Of a DNA stretch of 64,000 nucleotides, positions 1 through 8,942 are shown piece by piece. The stretch comes from Glutamicibacter uratoxydans. GTDB lineage: Bacteria; Actinomycetota; Actinomycetes; Actinomycetales; Micrococcaceae. The DNA lies in contig NZ_BJNY01000011.1 of NCBI RefSeq assembly GCF_006539925.1, positions 1 to 64,000 of the forward strand, given 5' to 3'. Each line of letters begins with the position of its first letter. Position 1 is the stretch's first letter. Under the pieces are notes generated by a model. It had not been told where the DNA came from, ran no database searches, and worked only from the letters and a program-made list of their open reading frames with translations. Both the position numbers and the translations under genes were made by a program.

Positions 1-403
1 AAAGGTGACGGCGCCCTTTTTGCTGTCATCAGAGCCGTAATCAAAGAAAATATTCACGACTTGTTTTACGTTTACGTGACATGAAGCAAATGTTGCAAAA
101 ATGTTATAAAACTTTTTTCCCGGTATCGCGCCGATAAACGCGATCCTGATTGATTTTTCCCAATCTGAAAGAAATCCTTGAAATCTTGCGGATGTGAGCT
201 GGCTCTCTGTGACTGGGCAGTAACCGGGACCTTGTTGATATCCAAGGATCATGCGCCTAAATCGTGATCTGAAACGAGTCTTTGCTATATCCAACTTGGC
301 AAATTCCGGTTAGTCTATTGGTCATTGGGTCGGGTATGTGACTTGATCCACACTGAATCCGATGGATCAGAACTCGTATCAATCGAAATTTCAAGGAGGC
401 GAA
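1..403. other. Gene-free upstream region of the peptide transporter operon
   Basis: No coding region that I can support lies here. The first 130 bases are AT-richer than the rest of the window and include a TATAAA-like hexamer near 105 with no convincing -35 partner. The last bases hold the strong GGAGG ribosome site for the first gene. The region probably carries the promoter of the ABC transporter operon, but I cannot place it. Confidence 0.5.
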
Positions 404-2206
404 ATGCGGTTTCAGCGCGTTTCGAAAGCAGTCGTCGTAGGTGCGGCTATGGCTCTGGCCCTGTCGGCCTGTGCACCAGGCGGCGGCGACGCTGCCCCAA
501 AGGCAAGTGAGAGCACCGGCTCCGGCAACGGCGGCGCAGAAGTCACCAACTCCGGTCTGGCCGATCTGGGCGACGTCACCACCAAAGATGACACCATCAA
601 GGTCACCGTTGGCGCTCCTGAATTCATCAGCTACAACGGATTCACCCCACAGTCGTACTCGACCTACAACTCGGCCATCGACGACCGCATGTTCGCCAGC
701 TTCAATTACGCTGGCACCGACGGCAAGATCTACCCGAACACCGACCTTGGCTCCTACGAGAAGATCAGCGACGATCCGCTGACCATCAAGTACACCATCG
801 CTGAAAATGCCAAGTGGTCCGACGGCACCCCAATCACCACCGCCGACGCTGTGCTCGCATGGGCCGTGCAGAACCTGAACCTGAACTCCGGTTCCAAGGA
901 CAAGCCGCTGTTCTCCTCGGTTTCCACCGACCTTGGCGACACCGTTCCAAAGGGCCCTGAAGGCGCTGCCGACGGCAAGGAATTCACCGTCACCTTCAAG
1001 AACCCGGATCCAGACTGGGCCATCCAGAGCTGGATGCTGCAGCCAGCCCACGTGGTTGCCAAGAAGGGCGGCCTGAGCACCGATGAGTTCGTGAAGGCAG
1101 TTCGCGACGGCGACTCCAAGAAGCTCGAGAAGGCCGCCAAGTTCTGGAACGAAGGCTGGACCACCAAGCCAGGCACCCTGCCAGCAGAGGAAGACATTCC
1201 TGTTTCCGGCCCATACAAGCTGGATTCCTGGAAGGCCGGCGAGTCCGTCACCCTGACCGCCAACGAGAACTACTACGGCACCAAGCCGGCGACCAAGAAC
1301 CTGAACTTCCGCTTCCTGGCTGACACCGGCATGGTGCAGGCACTGCAGAACAAGGACCTCGACGTCATCAGCCCACAGCCAACCGTTGACACCCTGGCTC
1401 AGCTGCAGGGCCTTGGCAAGGCTGTGAACATTGAGCAGGGCGACACCCTGACCTGGGAGCACCTGGACTTCAACTTCCGCAAGGGCAACGCCATGACCGA
1501 CAAGAAGCTGCGCGAGGCATTCGCCATGTGCGTTCCTCGTCAGGAGATTGTCGACAACCTGGTCAAGCCGCTGAACCCTGAAGCCGTGGTCATGAACCTG
1601 CGCGAAGTCTTCCCATTCCAGGAAAACTACAAGGATGTTGAGGCAGCAGCCTACGACGGCCGCTACGACAACGTGGACATCGAAGGCGCCAAGAAGCTGG
1701 TCGACGAGGCCGGCGCCGCCGGAACCGAAATCCGCATCGGCTACTCCGCACCAAACGAGCGCCGCTCCAACGAAGTTGCAGCCATCAAGTCCTCGTGCGA
1801 CAAGGCAGGCTTCAAGATCAAGGATGCAGGCGATCCGAAGTTCTTCGCACCGGGCGGCACCCAGGAGCGCGGCGACTACGAAGTAGCCCTGTTCGCTTGG
1901 GCAGGTTCGGGCCAGATCACCTCCGGCCAGAACATCTACGCCACCGGCAAGCCGCAGAACTACGGCAAGTACTCCAACAAGGAAGTCGACGCCGCTTGGG
2001 AGAAGCTTGCAACCTCGCTGGACCCAGCAGTCCACCTGGAACAGACCAAGAAGATCGAGAAGCTGCTGTGGGACGACCTGTACGGCATCCCAGTCTTCGC
2101 GCACCCAGGTCTGAGCGCATCGAGCTCCGACATCCAGAATGTCCGCCACACCGCCACCCAGAGTGGCATCGTTTGGAACGCCGAGCAGTGGGTACGCGCT
2201 GAGTAA
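404..2206 (+). CDS. Oligopeptide ABC transporter substrate-binding lipoprotein (SBP family 5)
   Basis: A 600-residue extracytoplasmic solute-binding protein that would capture peptides or similar ligands outside the membrane and hand them to the permeases encoded downstream. The start at 404 is chosen because AAGGAGG lies about 7 bases upstream and because it gives a compact lipoprotein signal: basic MRFQR, a hydrophobic stretch, then the lipobox LSAC with the lipidated Cys at about residue 23. An upstream in-frame ATG at 362 would spoil the signal peptide. After an Ala/Gly/Ser-rich linker the mature part has the layout of DppA/OppA-type proteins, including a typical YKLDSWKAGESVTL segment. 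Two permeases and a double ATPase follow. The ligand is unknown; peptides are the family default. Confidence 0.9.
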   Translation: MRFQRVSKAVVVGAAMALALSACAPGGGDAAPKASESTGSGNGGAEVTNSGLADLGDVTTKDDTIKVTVGAPEFISYNGFTPQSYSTYNSAIDDRMFASFNYAGTDGKIYPNTDLGSYEKISDDPLTIKYTIAENAKWSDGTPITTADAVLAWAVQNLNLNSGSKDKPLFSSVSTDLGDTVPKGPEGAADGKEFTVTFKNPDPDWAIQSWMLQPAHVVAKKGGLSTDEFVKAVRDGDSKKLEKAAKFWNEGWTTKPGTLPAEEDIPVSGPYKLDSWKAGESVTLTANENYYGTKPATKNLNFRFLADTGMVQALQNKDLDVISPQPTVDTLAQLQGLGKAVNIEQGDTLTWEHLDFNFRKGNAMTDKKLREAFAMCVPRQEIVDNLVKPLNPEAVVMNLREVFPFQENYKDVEAAAYDGRYDNVDIEGAKKLVDEAGAAGTEIRIGYSAPNERRSNEVAAIKSSCDKAGFKIKDAGDPKFFAPGGTQERGDYEVALFAWAGSGQITSGQNIYATGKPQNYGKYSNKEVDAAWEKLATSLDPAVHLEQTKKIEKLLWDDLYGIPVFAHPGLSASSSDIQNVRHTATQSGIVWNAEQWVRAE

Positions 2207-2246
2207 GCCCTAGGGCAAACCAACCGCATACACCAACTGTGAGCGC

Positions 2247-2278
2247 CCGCGGGGCCCGATCACCATCGGGCCCCGCGG
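2247..2278 (+). terminator. GC-rich hairpin between binding protein and permease genes
   Basis: A perfect 14-bp inverted repeat (2247-2260 with 2265-2278) encloses a CACC loop, about 40 bases after the lipoprotein stop. No U-run follows, so it is more likely an mRNA-stabilising or partially terminating structure than a full terminator. Such hairpins commonly raise binding-protein levels over membrane components. Confidence 0.6.
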
Positions 2279-2344
2279 TGTGTCCGCCACCAGCACCGGG
2301 TGGCGCAAGCGCCAATAGGTGAGAAGAAAGAGGACATTAGAACC

Positions 2345-3862
2345 GTGTTGAAGTTTATTCTCAAGAGATTGGGGTCGGCCGTCGGCGTACTATTCGCCGC
2401 ATCGCTGCTGCTCTATGTCTTGGTCATCAACTCCGGAGACCCGCTCGGAGACTTGAGGGAATCCAACGCCAAGAACCGCGAGTACTTGATGCAACAGCGC
2501 ATCGACTACATGAATCTTGAACAGCCCTGGTACCTGAGGTACATCACCTGGCTCGGCGGCGTCGGCCGCTGCTTCGTAGGATCCTGCGATCTGGGCAAAA
2601 ACGTCAATGGCATCGAGGTCACCGGCCTGCTGGCCAACGCAGCGTCCTCGACCCTGCGCCTGGTGCTGCTGGCAACGATTATCGCGGCCATCCTGGGCAT
2701 CGCCATCGGCGTGCTCACCGCTGTGCGCCAGTACTCGGGCCTAGACTACTTGGTGACGTTCCTGACCTTCCTGTTCTTCTCACTTCCTGTGTTCTGGGCT
2801 GCCGTGCTGCTCAAGGAATACATGGCCATTGGCTACAACAACTGGCTTGAAGATCCCCAGATATCCATTGGGACAAGCATCCTCATCGGCGTCGTCGTCG
2901 GCTTGGCCCTGCAGATGCTGCTGGCAGGTTCGCTCAAGCGCCGCGGCCTGACCTTCATCATCACCGCAGTGTTCGTCCCGCTGCTGCTGCAGTACAGCGT
3001 CTGGCTGAACTTCTACCGCTACCCGCAGATGGGTCCGGCCATCTTGGTGGTCCTGACGCTGCTGCTGGCCCTGTCGGCCACCGCGATGACCGTCGGCCTG
3101 AAGGAAAAGAAGGTTCTCTACCCTGCACTGATCACCGTGGTGCTGGTTTTGGGCATGTACTACGCCACCTTCTGGCTGCTGCAGGACGCAAACACCTGGC
3201 TGCTGGTCATCGGCGGCGCATTGGCAGTGGCAGTTCCGGCGCTGATCGGCAAGTTCATGGGCGGGCGCTTGTCCAAGGCCGCCGCCAGCGTTTCGGCACT
3301 GGTGGGCTTCGTCGGAGCCGGCTTGACCGTCCTTGACCACATCTTCCGCGCCTGGCCGGGCTTCCTGGACCTCAAGGGCCGCCCCATTGCCACTATCGGC
3401 TCCTCGACCGCCAACCTTGGCGGCGGGTACTGGGACTCCTTCTTGGACAACGCGACTCAGCTGCTGCTACCGACCATCGTCCTGGCGATCATCTCCCTGG
3501 CCAGTTACTCGCGCTACACCCGCTCCTCGATGCTTGAAGTGCAGCAGCAGGACTACATCCGCACCGCCCGGTCCAAGGGCCTGAGCGAACGCACAGTGAT
3601 CTTCCGCCACGCATTCCGCAACGCGCTGATCCCGATCGCCACCATCGCGGCCTTCGACTTCGCCGGCCTGATCGGCGGCGCAGTGGTGACTGAAACAGTG
3701 TTCGGCTGGAAGGGCATGGGCGACCTGTTCATCACCGGCCTGCACGCCATCGATCCGGCACCGGTCATGGCATTCTTCTTGGTCACTGGTACCGCAGCAG
3801 TGCTCTTCAACCTGCTGGCAGATATCGTCTACGCATTGCTCGATCCGCGGATCCGCGTCTAG
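2345..3862 (+). CDS. Oligopeptide ABC transporter permease (DppB/OppB type) with an extended middle
   Basis: Integral membrane permease subunit of the peptide importer. The start is taken at GTG 2345, giving MLKFILKRLGSAVGVLF, the usual beginning of DppB-type permeases; an AGAGG lies upstream, and the longer in-frame start at 2300 gives an uncharacteristic polar N-terminus. The C-terminal third contains the EAA loop that docks on the ATPase (DYIRTARSKGLSERTVIFRHAFRNALIP region, near 3553-3640). At about 505 residues it is far longer than the usual 310-330. The extra length is a hydrophobic block of several predicted membrane segments at roughly residues 170-330, between the first helices and the core transport domain. 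The next permease starts 17 bases downstream. Confidence 0.88.
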   Translation: MLKFILKRLGSAVGVLFAASLLLYVLVINSGDPLGDLRESNAKNREYLMQQRIDYMNLEQPWYLRYITWLGGVGRCFVGSCDLGKNVNGIEVTGLLANAASSTLRLVLLATIIAAILGIAIGVLTAVRQYSGLDYLVTFLTFLFFSLPVFWAAVLLKEYMAIGYNNWLEDPQISIGTSILIGVVVGLALQMLLAGSLKRRGLTFIITAVFVPLLLQYSVWLNFYRYPQMGPAILVVLTLLLALSATAMTVGLKEKKVLYPALITVVLVLGMYYATFWLLQDANTWLLVIGGALAVAVPALIGKFMGGRLSKAAASVSALVGFVGAGLTVLDHIFRAWPGFLDLKGRPIATIGSSTANLGGGYWDSFLDNATQLLLPTIVLAIISLASYSRYTRSSMLEVQQQDYIRTARSKGLSERTVIFRHAFRNALIPIATIAAFDFAGLIGGAVVTETVFGWKGMGDLFITGLHAIDPAPVMAFFLVTGTAAVLFNLLADIVYALLDPRIRV

Positions 3863-3879
3863 GGAAATAAGGACACTCG

Positions 3880-4938
3880 ATGAGTAACACAAACGAAAAG
3901 GCGCCGGAGAACCTGACGTCTATTGCCGAGGTCGAAGACGCGAAACTTGCTGCCACGACCGAACAGTCGAAGAGCCAGTCGCGCATTGTGCTCGAACGCT
4001 TCCTGCGCCACAAGCCGGCCATGGTCTCCGCTGTCGTCCTGGTCTTGGTGACCTTGCTGGCCTTCACCTCCATCGGCTTCGGCCCGGTCCCCGGATGGTG
4101 GAAGCAGAGCTACCTGGACGCCGGCTCCGTCGTCAACGGCGGCAAGCCGACCTTCTCGCTGCTGCCCACATGGCTCGGCGGCTCCGGAATCGCCTGGGGA
4201 GACCATCCCTTTGGGCAGGACTCCGTGGGCAAGGACTACTTCGCCCTGGTTATGAATGGAACCCAGAAGTCGATCATCATCGGCGTCGTCGTCGGCCTGG
4301 TCGGCACCTTCCTTGGCGCTGTGATCGGCGCCGTGGCAGGCTACTTCCGCGGCTGGGTCGACGAAGTGCTGATGCGCATCACCGACCTGTTCATCGTGAT
4401 CCCGCTGCTGGTGCTGGCCGCCGTGCTCGGCCAGATCGCCGGACGCGGTTCAACCTCCATCATCGCCTTGGCAGTTGTGCTGGGCTTGGTGACCTGGACC
4501 GGCCTGGCCCGTCTGGTGCGAGGCGAAATCCTGTCGCTGCGCGAACGCGAATACGTCTCCGCCGCCCAGGCCATGGGTTCGCGGACCTCCCGCGTGATCT
4601 TCAAGCACCTGCTGCCGAACACCATCGGCGTGATCGTGGTCAACGCGACCTTCGCCATCGCGGGAGCGATCCTGCTCGAATCTTCGCTGTCCTTCCTTGG
4701 CTTCGGCGTCCAGCAGCCTGAATCCTCCCTCGGCCTGCTGATCAGCCAGTACCAGAACGCCTTCCTCACCCGGCCGTGGCTGTTCTGGTGGCCTGGCATG
4801 ACCATCGTGGTCATCGCCCTAGCAGTGAACTTCCTGGGCGACGGGCTGCGAGATGCCTTCGACCCACGCCAGACCGGCAAGCGCCGCCGCCGCCGTGCGG
4901 GCCTGTTTGCCATGCCAACCCGCAAGGAGAAGCCATGA
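3880..4938 (+). CDS. Oligopeptide ABC transporter permease (DppC/OppC type)
   Basis: Second membrane subunit of the peptide importer, 352 residues, which would pair with the preceding DppB-like permease. ATG 3880 follows an AAGGA site. A polar cytoplasmic N-terminus of about 45 residues precedes the first membrane helix. The EAA motif region (EYVSAAQAMG, then FKHLLPNT) sits near residues 225-250 as expected. An external loop between helix 1 and the core (GDHPFGQDSVGKDYF) is typical of DppC. The C-terminus is strongly basic (GKRRRRR). The stop overlaps the start of the ATPase gene, indicating translational coupling. Confidence 0.9.
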   Translation: MSNTNEKAPENLTSIAEVEDAKLAATTEQSKSQSRIVLERFLRHKPAMVSAVVLVLVTLLAFTSIGFGPVPGWWKQSYLDAGSVVNGGKPTFSLLPTWLGGSGIAWGDHPFGQDSVGKDYFALVMNGTQKSIIIGVVVGLVGTFLGAVIGAVAGYFRGWVDEVLMRITDLFIVIPLLVLAAVLGQIAGRGSTSIIALAVVLGLVTWTGLARLVRGEILSLREREYVSAAQAMGSRTSRVIFKHLLPNTIGVIVVNATFAIAGAILLESSLSFLGFGVQQPESSLGLLISQYQNAFLTRPWLFWWPGMTIVVIALAVNFLGDGLRDAFDPRQTGKRRRRRAGLFAMPTRKEKP

Positions 4939-6629
4939 GCCACGCCGCACCAGTATCTGAGAATTCCGCAGGCGAGTACGCACTGAGCTTCAAAGACCTG
5001 CAGGTGACCTTCGAAACCTCGGGCCCCGAGGTGCATGCGGTCAAGGGCCTGTCCCTGTCGGTGCGCCCGGGCGAAGTGGTCGCCCTGGTGGGCGAGTCCG
5101 GTTCGGGCAAGTCGGTGACCTCCACCGCGGCCATGGGCCTGCTGCCCTCCAACGCCAGCGTCACCGGCGAAGCGAAGGTCGGCAACGTCAACGTGGTCGG
5201 CCTGGACCAGGGCAAGATGCGCAAGATGCGCGCTACCGACATCGCCATGGTCTTCCAGGAGCCGATGACCGCGCTGAACCCGGTGCTGACCATCGAACGC
5301 CAGCTGACCGAAGCGCTGGAACTGCACGGCATCGCCTACGGCAGGGCGGCCACCGAGCGCGCGGTCGAGCTGCTGACCCTGGTGGGCATCCCCGATCCTG
5401 CCAAGCGCATCAAGCAGTACCCGCACCAGTTCTCCGGAGGCCAGCGCCAGCGCATCGTGATTGCCATGGCGATCTCCTGTGATCCGAAGGTCATCATCGC
5501 CGATGAGCCGACGACAGCGCTCGATGTGACGGTCCAGGCCGAAATCCTGGACCTGCTGCGCGAGCTGAAGGACCGCCTGAACACCGGCATCCTGCTGATC
5601 ACCCACAACATGGGCGTCGTGGCAGACATGGCGGACCAGGTGGCAGTGATGTTCCAGGGCAACCTGGTGGAGACCGGATCGGTTGACCAGGTGCTGCTGC
5701 ACCCGCAGCACGAATACACCCAACGCCTGCTGGCAGCGGTGCCAAAGCTCTCCTCGGCCCATGTGGACGAGATTGCGCGACACGCTGAGGAAAACGCCGC
5801 CAAGGGCCGCGAGCTGGTCCTCGAAGCCAAGGACCTGGTGCTTGAATACGACATGCGCGGCACCAAGTTCCGTGCAGTGGAAGGCGTCAGCTTCGACGTC
5901 GCCAAGGGCGAGGTCATCGGCATCGTGGGCGAGTCCGGCTCCGGCAAGTCGACCATCGCCAAGGCGGTCATCGGCCTGCTTCCGGTAGCCGGAGGCTCGC
6001 TGGAAATCAATGGACAGAACCTGCCCAAGCTCTCGCCGCGGGAAGCACGCGCTGTGCGCCGCAAGATCGGCGTGATCTTCCAGGACCCTGCGGCTTCGCT
6101 GAACCCGCGATTCCCCATTGGTGAATGCATCACCGAGCCAATGGTCGTGCACAAGGAAGGCACCAAGGCCTCGCGGATCAAGCGCGCCGAGGAGCTGCTG
6201 GACGCGGTGAAGCTGCCGCGCAACGTCATCAATCGCTATCCTCACGAGCTCTCCGGCGGCCAGCGCCAGCGCGTGTGCATTGCCCGTGCGCTGACCTTGA
6301 GCCCCGAACTGCTGATTGCCGACGAACCAACCAGTGCGTTGGACGTGTCGGTGCAGGCAGTGGTGCTGGAGATGCTGCAGGAGCTGCAGCGGGACTTCAA
6401 CTTCGCCTGCTTGTTCGTCAGCCATGACCTGGCAGTGGTCGACATGCTGGCGGACCACGTGGTGGTGATGCAGTCAGGCAAGGCGGTGGAGCAGGGACTG
6501 GTCAAGACCGTGCTGCACAATCCGCAGCACGACTACACCCGCCGCCTGCTGGCCGCGGCGCCGGTGCCTGACCCGCACGAACAGGCTGTGCGCCGCGAGG
6601 CATGGCGTGCGTTGAACAGCGGCAAGTAG
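4935..6629 (+). CDS. Fused double ATP-binding protein of the peptide ABC transporter (DppD-DppF type)
   Basis: Cytoplasmic ATPase driving the peptide importer, 564 residues with two complete nucleotide-binding domains in one chain. Each half has a Walker A motif (GESGSGKS near residues 53 and 335), an ABC signature (SGGQRQR, both halves) and a Walker B motif (IIADEPTTALD in the first, LIADEPTSALD in the second). Separate DppD and DppF subunits are the more common arrangement; this fusion is frequent in Actinobacteria. ATG 4935 overlaps the stop of the preceding permease (ATGA) and has AAGGAG just upstream. It is the last gene of the operon; a strong hairpin follows. Confidence 0.93.
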   Translation: MSHAAPVSENSAGEYALSFKDLQVTFETSGPEVHAVKGLSLSVRPGEVVALVGESGSGKSVTSTAAMGLLPSNASVTGEAKVGNVNVVGLDQGKMRKMRATDIAMVFQEPMTALNPVLTIERQLTEALELHGIAYGRAATERAVELLTLVGIPDPAKRIKQYPHQFSGGQRQRIVIAMAISCDPKVIIADEPTTALDVTVQAEILDLLRELKDRLNTGILLITHNMGVVADMADQVAVMFQGNLVETGSVDQVLLHPQHEYTQRLLAAVPKLSSAHVDEIARHAEENAAKGRELVLEAKDLVLEYDMRGTKFRAVEGVSFDVAKGEVIGIVGESGSGKSTIAKAVIGLLPVAGGSLEINGQNLPKLSPREARAVRRKIGVIFQDPAASLNPRFPIGECITEPMVVHKEGTKASRIKRAEELLDAVKLPRNVINRYPHELSGGQRQRVCIARALTLSPELLIADEPTSALDVSVQAVVLEMLQELQRDFNFACLFVSHDLAVVDMLADHVVVMQSGKAVEQGLVKTVLHNPQHDYTRRLLAAAPVPDPHEQAVRREAWRALNSGK

Positions 6630-6642
6630 CGAAAACTGTGCC

Positions 6643-6681
6643 GAGGACCGGTTCAAAGAGATGATCTTTGAACCGGTCCTC
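6643..6681 (+). terminator. Operon-end hairpin after the peptide transporter
   Basis: A perfect 17-bp inverted repeat (6643-6659 with 6665-6681) with a 5-base loop begins 14 bases after the ATPase stop. There is no clear T-run, but the stem length and position make it the probable end of the transporter transcript. Confidence 0.75.
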
Positions 6682-6762
6682 GCAACTTAACCGCCAATGT
6701 GCCTACTGTGTAGATAGGCCATGATGGACAGTCCACCAGACCGTTGACAATGGGGGCACAAA

Positions 6763-7257
6763 TTGAGCGCACATTCGCCGGAACTTTCCGATGCATCCTT
6801 GGCTGAGGCATTCACCCGCGAACACCATGAAATTGATGCGGGCATCGAGGAGTACCTCAACTCAGAAGAAAACGATGCGGCAACCCGGGCACGGCCGCTC
6901 CTGCGGGTTGTTGACGCCTTGAGACGGCATATCTACCTGGAAGAGGAGATCGTCTTTCCCTACCTGCCCCAGGGCATGCTGCAGATGCCGCTGATGGTGA
7001 TGCGCCGCGAGCACGGCGAACTGTGGCGCCGCATGGATGTGTTGGAAGAATCGATCCGCTCCGCTTCCGGCGATTCGGCAACGCTGGGCAGCGACTGCCA
7101 GGAACTGCTGGCGCTGCTCGACAACCACAATTCCAAGGAAGAACCGATCATCTACCCGCATATGGACCAGAGCTTGGGAGAAGAAGACCAGCGTCGAGTT
7201 GCAGGACTTTTGGCCGGCGGCTCGCTGCCTGAAGGCTGGGTCTGCCAAGACGCGTAG
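6763..7257 (+). CDS. Hemerythrin-like HHE domain protein
   Basis: A 164-residue soluble protein with the spaced His/Glu pattern of HHE cation-binding domains: HHEID near residue 22, RRHIYLEEE near 53, REHGELW near 85 and NHNSKEEPIIYPH near 120. These positions would form the four-helix di-iron site of hemerythrin-like proteins, which bind oxygen, NO or iron or sense redox state. The start is TTG at 6763 with GGGGG about 6 bases upstream; no nearer ATG fits. It stands between a hairpin terminator and a small membrane-protein gene. The specific role is unknown. Confidence 0.8.
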   Translation: MSAHSPELSDASLAEAFTREHHEIDAGIEEYLNSEENDAATRARPLLRVVDALRRHIYLEEEIVFPYLPQGMLQMPLMVMRREHGELWRRMDVLEESIRSASGDSATLGSDCQELLALLDNHNSKEEPIIYPHMDQSLGEEDQRRVAGLLAGGSLPEGWVCQDA

Positions 7258-7290
7258 TAAACTCGCCCAAACCGTCGAAAGGATCAGCTC

Positions 7291-7485
7291 ATGGATTTTG
7301 CGTCAGTCGTTATCGTGGTGGTGGTCATTGCGTTGTGCGCCCTGCCCTTCGTGCTGGGCGCGTTTCGCGGGCTTGACCGCAAGGCCGACGAACTTGAGGA
7401 CGTGGATCCGCAGACGGCCCAGGCGCTGCGCAAGGCGCGGGAAGACATGGACCGGGGCAAGGGATACTACGGTCCGCGCCAGTAG
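7291..7485 (+). CDS. Small single-pass membrane protein, unknown function
   Basis: A 64-residue protein with one N-terminal hydrophobic helix (about residues 4-27) and a charged cytoplasmic tail ending GKGYYGPRQ. An AAGG site sits upstream of ATG 7291. It lies 33 bases after the hemerythrin-like gene and may be co-transcribed. I recognise no family. Confidence 0.6.
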   Translation: MDFASVVIVVVVIALCALPFVLGAFRGLDRKADELEDVDPQTAQALRKAREDMDRGKGYYGPRQ

Positions 7486-7512
7486 CGTCGGATGATGCTG
7501 AGAATTAAAAGG

Positions 7513-7548
7513 AAGAAGGAGCTGGCCGCGTGCGGCCAGCTCCTTCTT
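7513..7548. terminator. Bidirectional terminator between convergent genes
   Basis: A near-perfect inverted repeat (about 16-17 bp stem, small loop near 7530), A-rich on the left and T-rich on the right, lies between two converging genes. It can serve transcripts from both sides. Confidence 0.8.
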
Positions 7549-7565
7549 TGCGTCGGTGGACTCTG

Positions 7566-8027
7566 CTAGTCCAGCTGCATCACGTTCTCGGTGACGACCT
7601 CTGCACGGGCGTTGGAGAAGATCTGCTCGGTGCCGATGATCTTGAAGCCGCGGCGCTCCAACACCTTGATCGAACCGAGGTTGTCCTGTACAACATGGGC
7701 AGTCAGCGGACGCTTGGTGTATTCCTGCAAGAATGCGTCGACTGCGCTGGTGGTGATTCCCTTGCCCCAGAACTTAGTGGAGGTCCAGAAATTGATCTCG
7801 GGCTGTTCGCCGTCGAAAACAAGAATCGAGCCGGCAACATCGCCGTCGTGTTCAATGGTGCGAACCAGCACGGTCGGGTCGTTGAGAATCTGGTTCCAGT
7901 GGTGATCGAACACCGCACGATCCGAGGGATTGCGCGCCTGGTAGGCGGCCATAAGATTCGCCTCGGGTTCTTGCTGATGAGCGAAGAATGCGTCCAAGTC
8001 GGAAGCGCGGACTTCACGTAGCTGCAC
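7566..8027 (-). CDS. GNAT family N-acetyltransferase
   Basis: A 153-residue acetyltransferase of the RimJ/RimL-like GNAT group. The acetyl-CoA-binding motif A region reads FWGKGITTSAVDAFL at about residues 86-100, followed by NLGSIKVLERRGFK near 115-128, the usual motif B. The N-terminal MQLREVRASDLDAFF is the characteristic first strand. It would transfer an acetyl group to an amine; the substrate cannot be read from the sequence. It converges with the small membrane-protein gene, and a TetR gene lies upstream on the same strand. Confidence 0.8.
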   Translation of the reverse strand: MQLREVRASDLDAFFAHQQEPEANLMAAYQARNPSDRAVFDHHWNQILNDPTVLVRTIEHDGDVAGSILVFDGEQPEINFWTSTKFWGKGITTSAVDAFLQEYTKRPLTAHVVQDNLGSIKVLERRGFKIIGTEQIFSNARAEVVTENVMQLD

Positions 8028-8093
8028 GGCAAAGGCCTTTCAATCGTGTGGGAAGTCTGCCGGATGGCAGGCCTCGTGGTCAAGGGCTTAAAA

Positions 8094-8714
8094 CTAGACT
8101 ACCGGTGAAGTCAAAGCCGCAAGGGCCATATTCGACAGTAAAGGCTTCAAACCAGATTTTTTAGTGCGTGGATTATGGGCCGAATGGGCGGTTGAGTTCA
8201 ACAGACCAAAGACCGCGTGAGCCCGGAAACGCTGGGATTGGGCGGAGTCATTCGGATGTAGTTTCGCCAACTGTTCGGTCCACAAGGCGATGTAGGCATT
8301 CTGAAGTTTACGAACTAAGGCGAGCTCGGTTTTAGGCAGTGACTTCAAGTCCCGGTCCTGGACCTGGAGGATATCTGGGCGCGAGAGCGAGAAATCGGTG
8401 TGGAAGTCGACAAGACGCGAAAGCACCTCAATCGGTTCTCCGTCCAGATCGGCGGCCTTCTGCCCTCCGGCATAGATGTCCTTGGACATATCCACGAGCA
8501 GCGCAATCAAGACCGCCTGTTTGCCGGCAAAGTGACGGTAGACCGCCGGCCCTGAGATCCCGCAGGCGGCACCCAGGTCCTCCAGAGAGACTCCTGCATA
8601 GCCGTGCTGGGCAAAGAGCCTGGTTGCCTCGCGCAGCAGGGCATCGCGGCGCTCGGCCTTGGCCCGCTCGCGGTCTGTTGGTTCGTTGAGTGGCTGATAC
8701 CTAGCCAACGGCAT
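8094..8714 (-). CDS. TetR family transcriptional regulator
   Basis: A 206-residue repressor-type protein. The N-terminal helix-turn-helix is clear (GYAGVSLEDLGAACGISGPAVYRHF, about residues 39-63), followed by an all-helical ligand domain. The start at 8714 is chosen because AAGGAG lies 4-5 bases upstream on the minus strand; a longer in-frame start at 8750 lacks a ribosome site. It is divergent from the acyl-CoA dehydrogenase gene, and a perfect inverted repeat lies between them at 8810-8825. It probably controls itself and fatty or branched-chain acyl-CoA metabolism. Confidence 0.88.
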   Translation of the reverse strand: MPLARYQPLNEPTDRERAKAERRDALLREATRLFAQHGYAGVSLEDLGAACGISGPAVYRHFAGKQAVLIALLVDMSKDIYAGGQKAADLDGEPIEVLSRLVDFHTDFSLSRPDILQVQDRDLKSLPKTELALVRKLQNAYIALWTEQLAKLHPNDSAQSQRFRAHAVFGLLNSTAHSAHNPRTKKSGLKPLLSNMALAALTSPVV

Positions 8715-8809
8715 TATCTCCTTACGAATACCAAGCCCGACTATGGACAACTGTGATGCGTGCCACTAGTGTCAAAATCAAGACGGATGCTTGGACGCTG
8801 TGGCAACCA

Positions 8810-8825
8810 GTTAATAGATATTAAC
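8810..8825. promoter_or_regulatory. Inverted repeat, candidate TetR operator
   Basis: GTTAATA and TATTAAC form a perfect 7-bp inverted repeat around a GA centre, between the divergent TetR (8714) and acyl-CoA dehydrogenase (8943) starts. Size and position fit a TetR-family operator. Confidence 0.55.
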
Positions 8826-8942
8826 CATACTCGCCCTGATGTGAGCTTCCAAGTAGTACTGGCGTCACAGCGACCGGCCCGTCACCTTCCGCCCACAGAC
8901 CATGTGGGCCGGGATTGGAGACTTTGATGGAGGCAGCAAGCA

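Noticed and set aside
257-2149. Long minus-strand open frame (about 630 codons) opposite the substrate-binding protein gene
   Set aside because: It mirrors the codon structure of a clear lipoprotein gene, has no ribosome site or recognisable domain, and is Cys/Val-rich in the way antisense frames of GC-rich genes are.
4341-6458. Long minus-strand open frame (about 705 codons) opposite the ATPase gene
   Set aside because: His/Gln/Asp-rich antisense product of a gene with two complete ABC ATPase domains on the plus strand; no family features.
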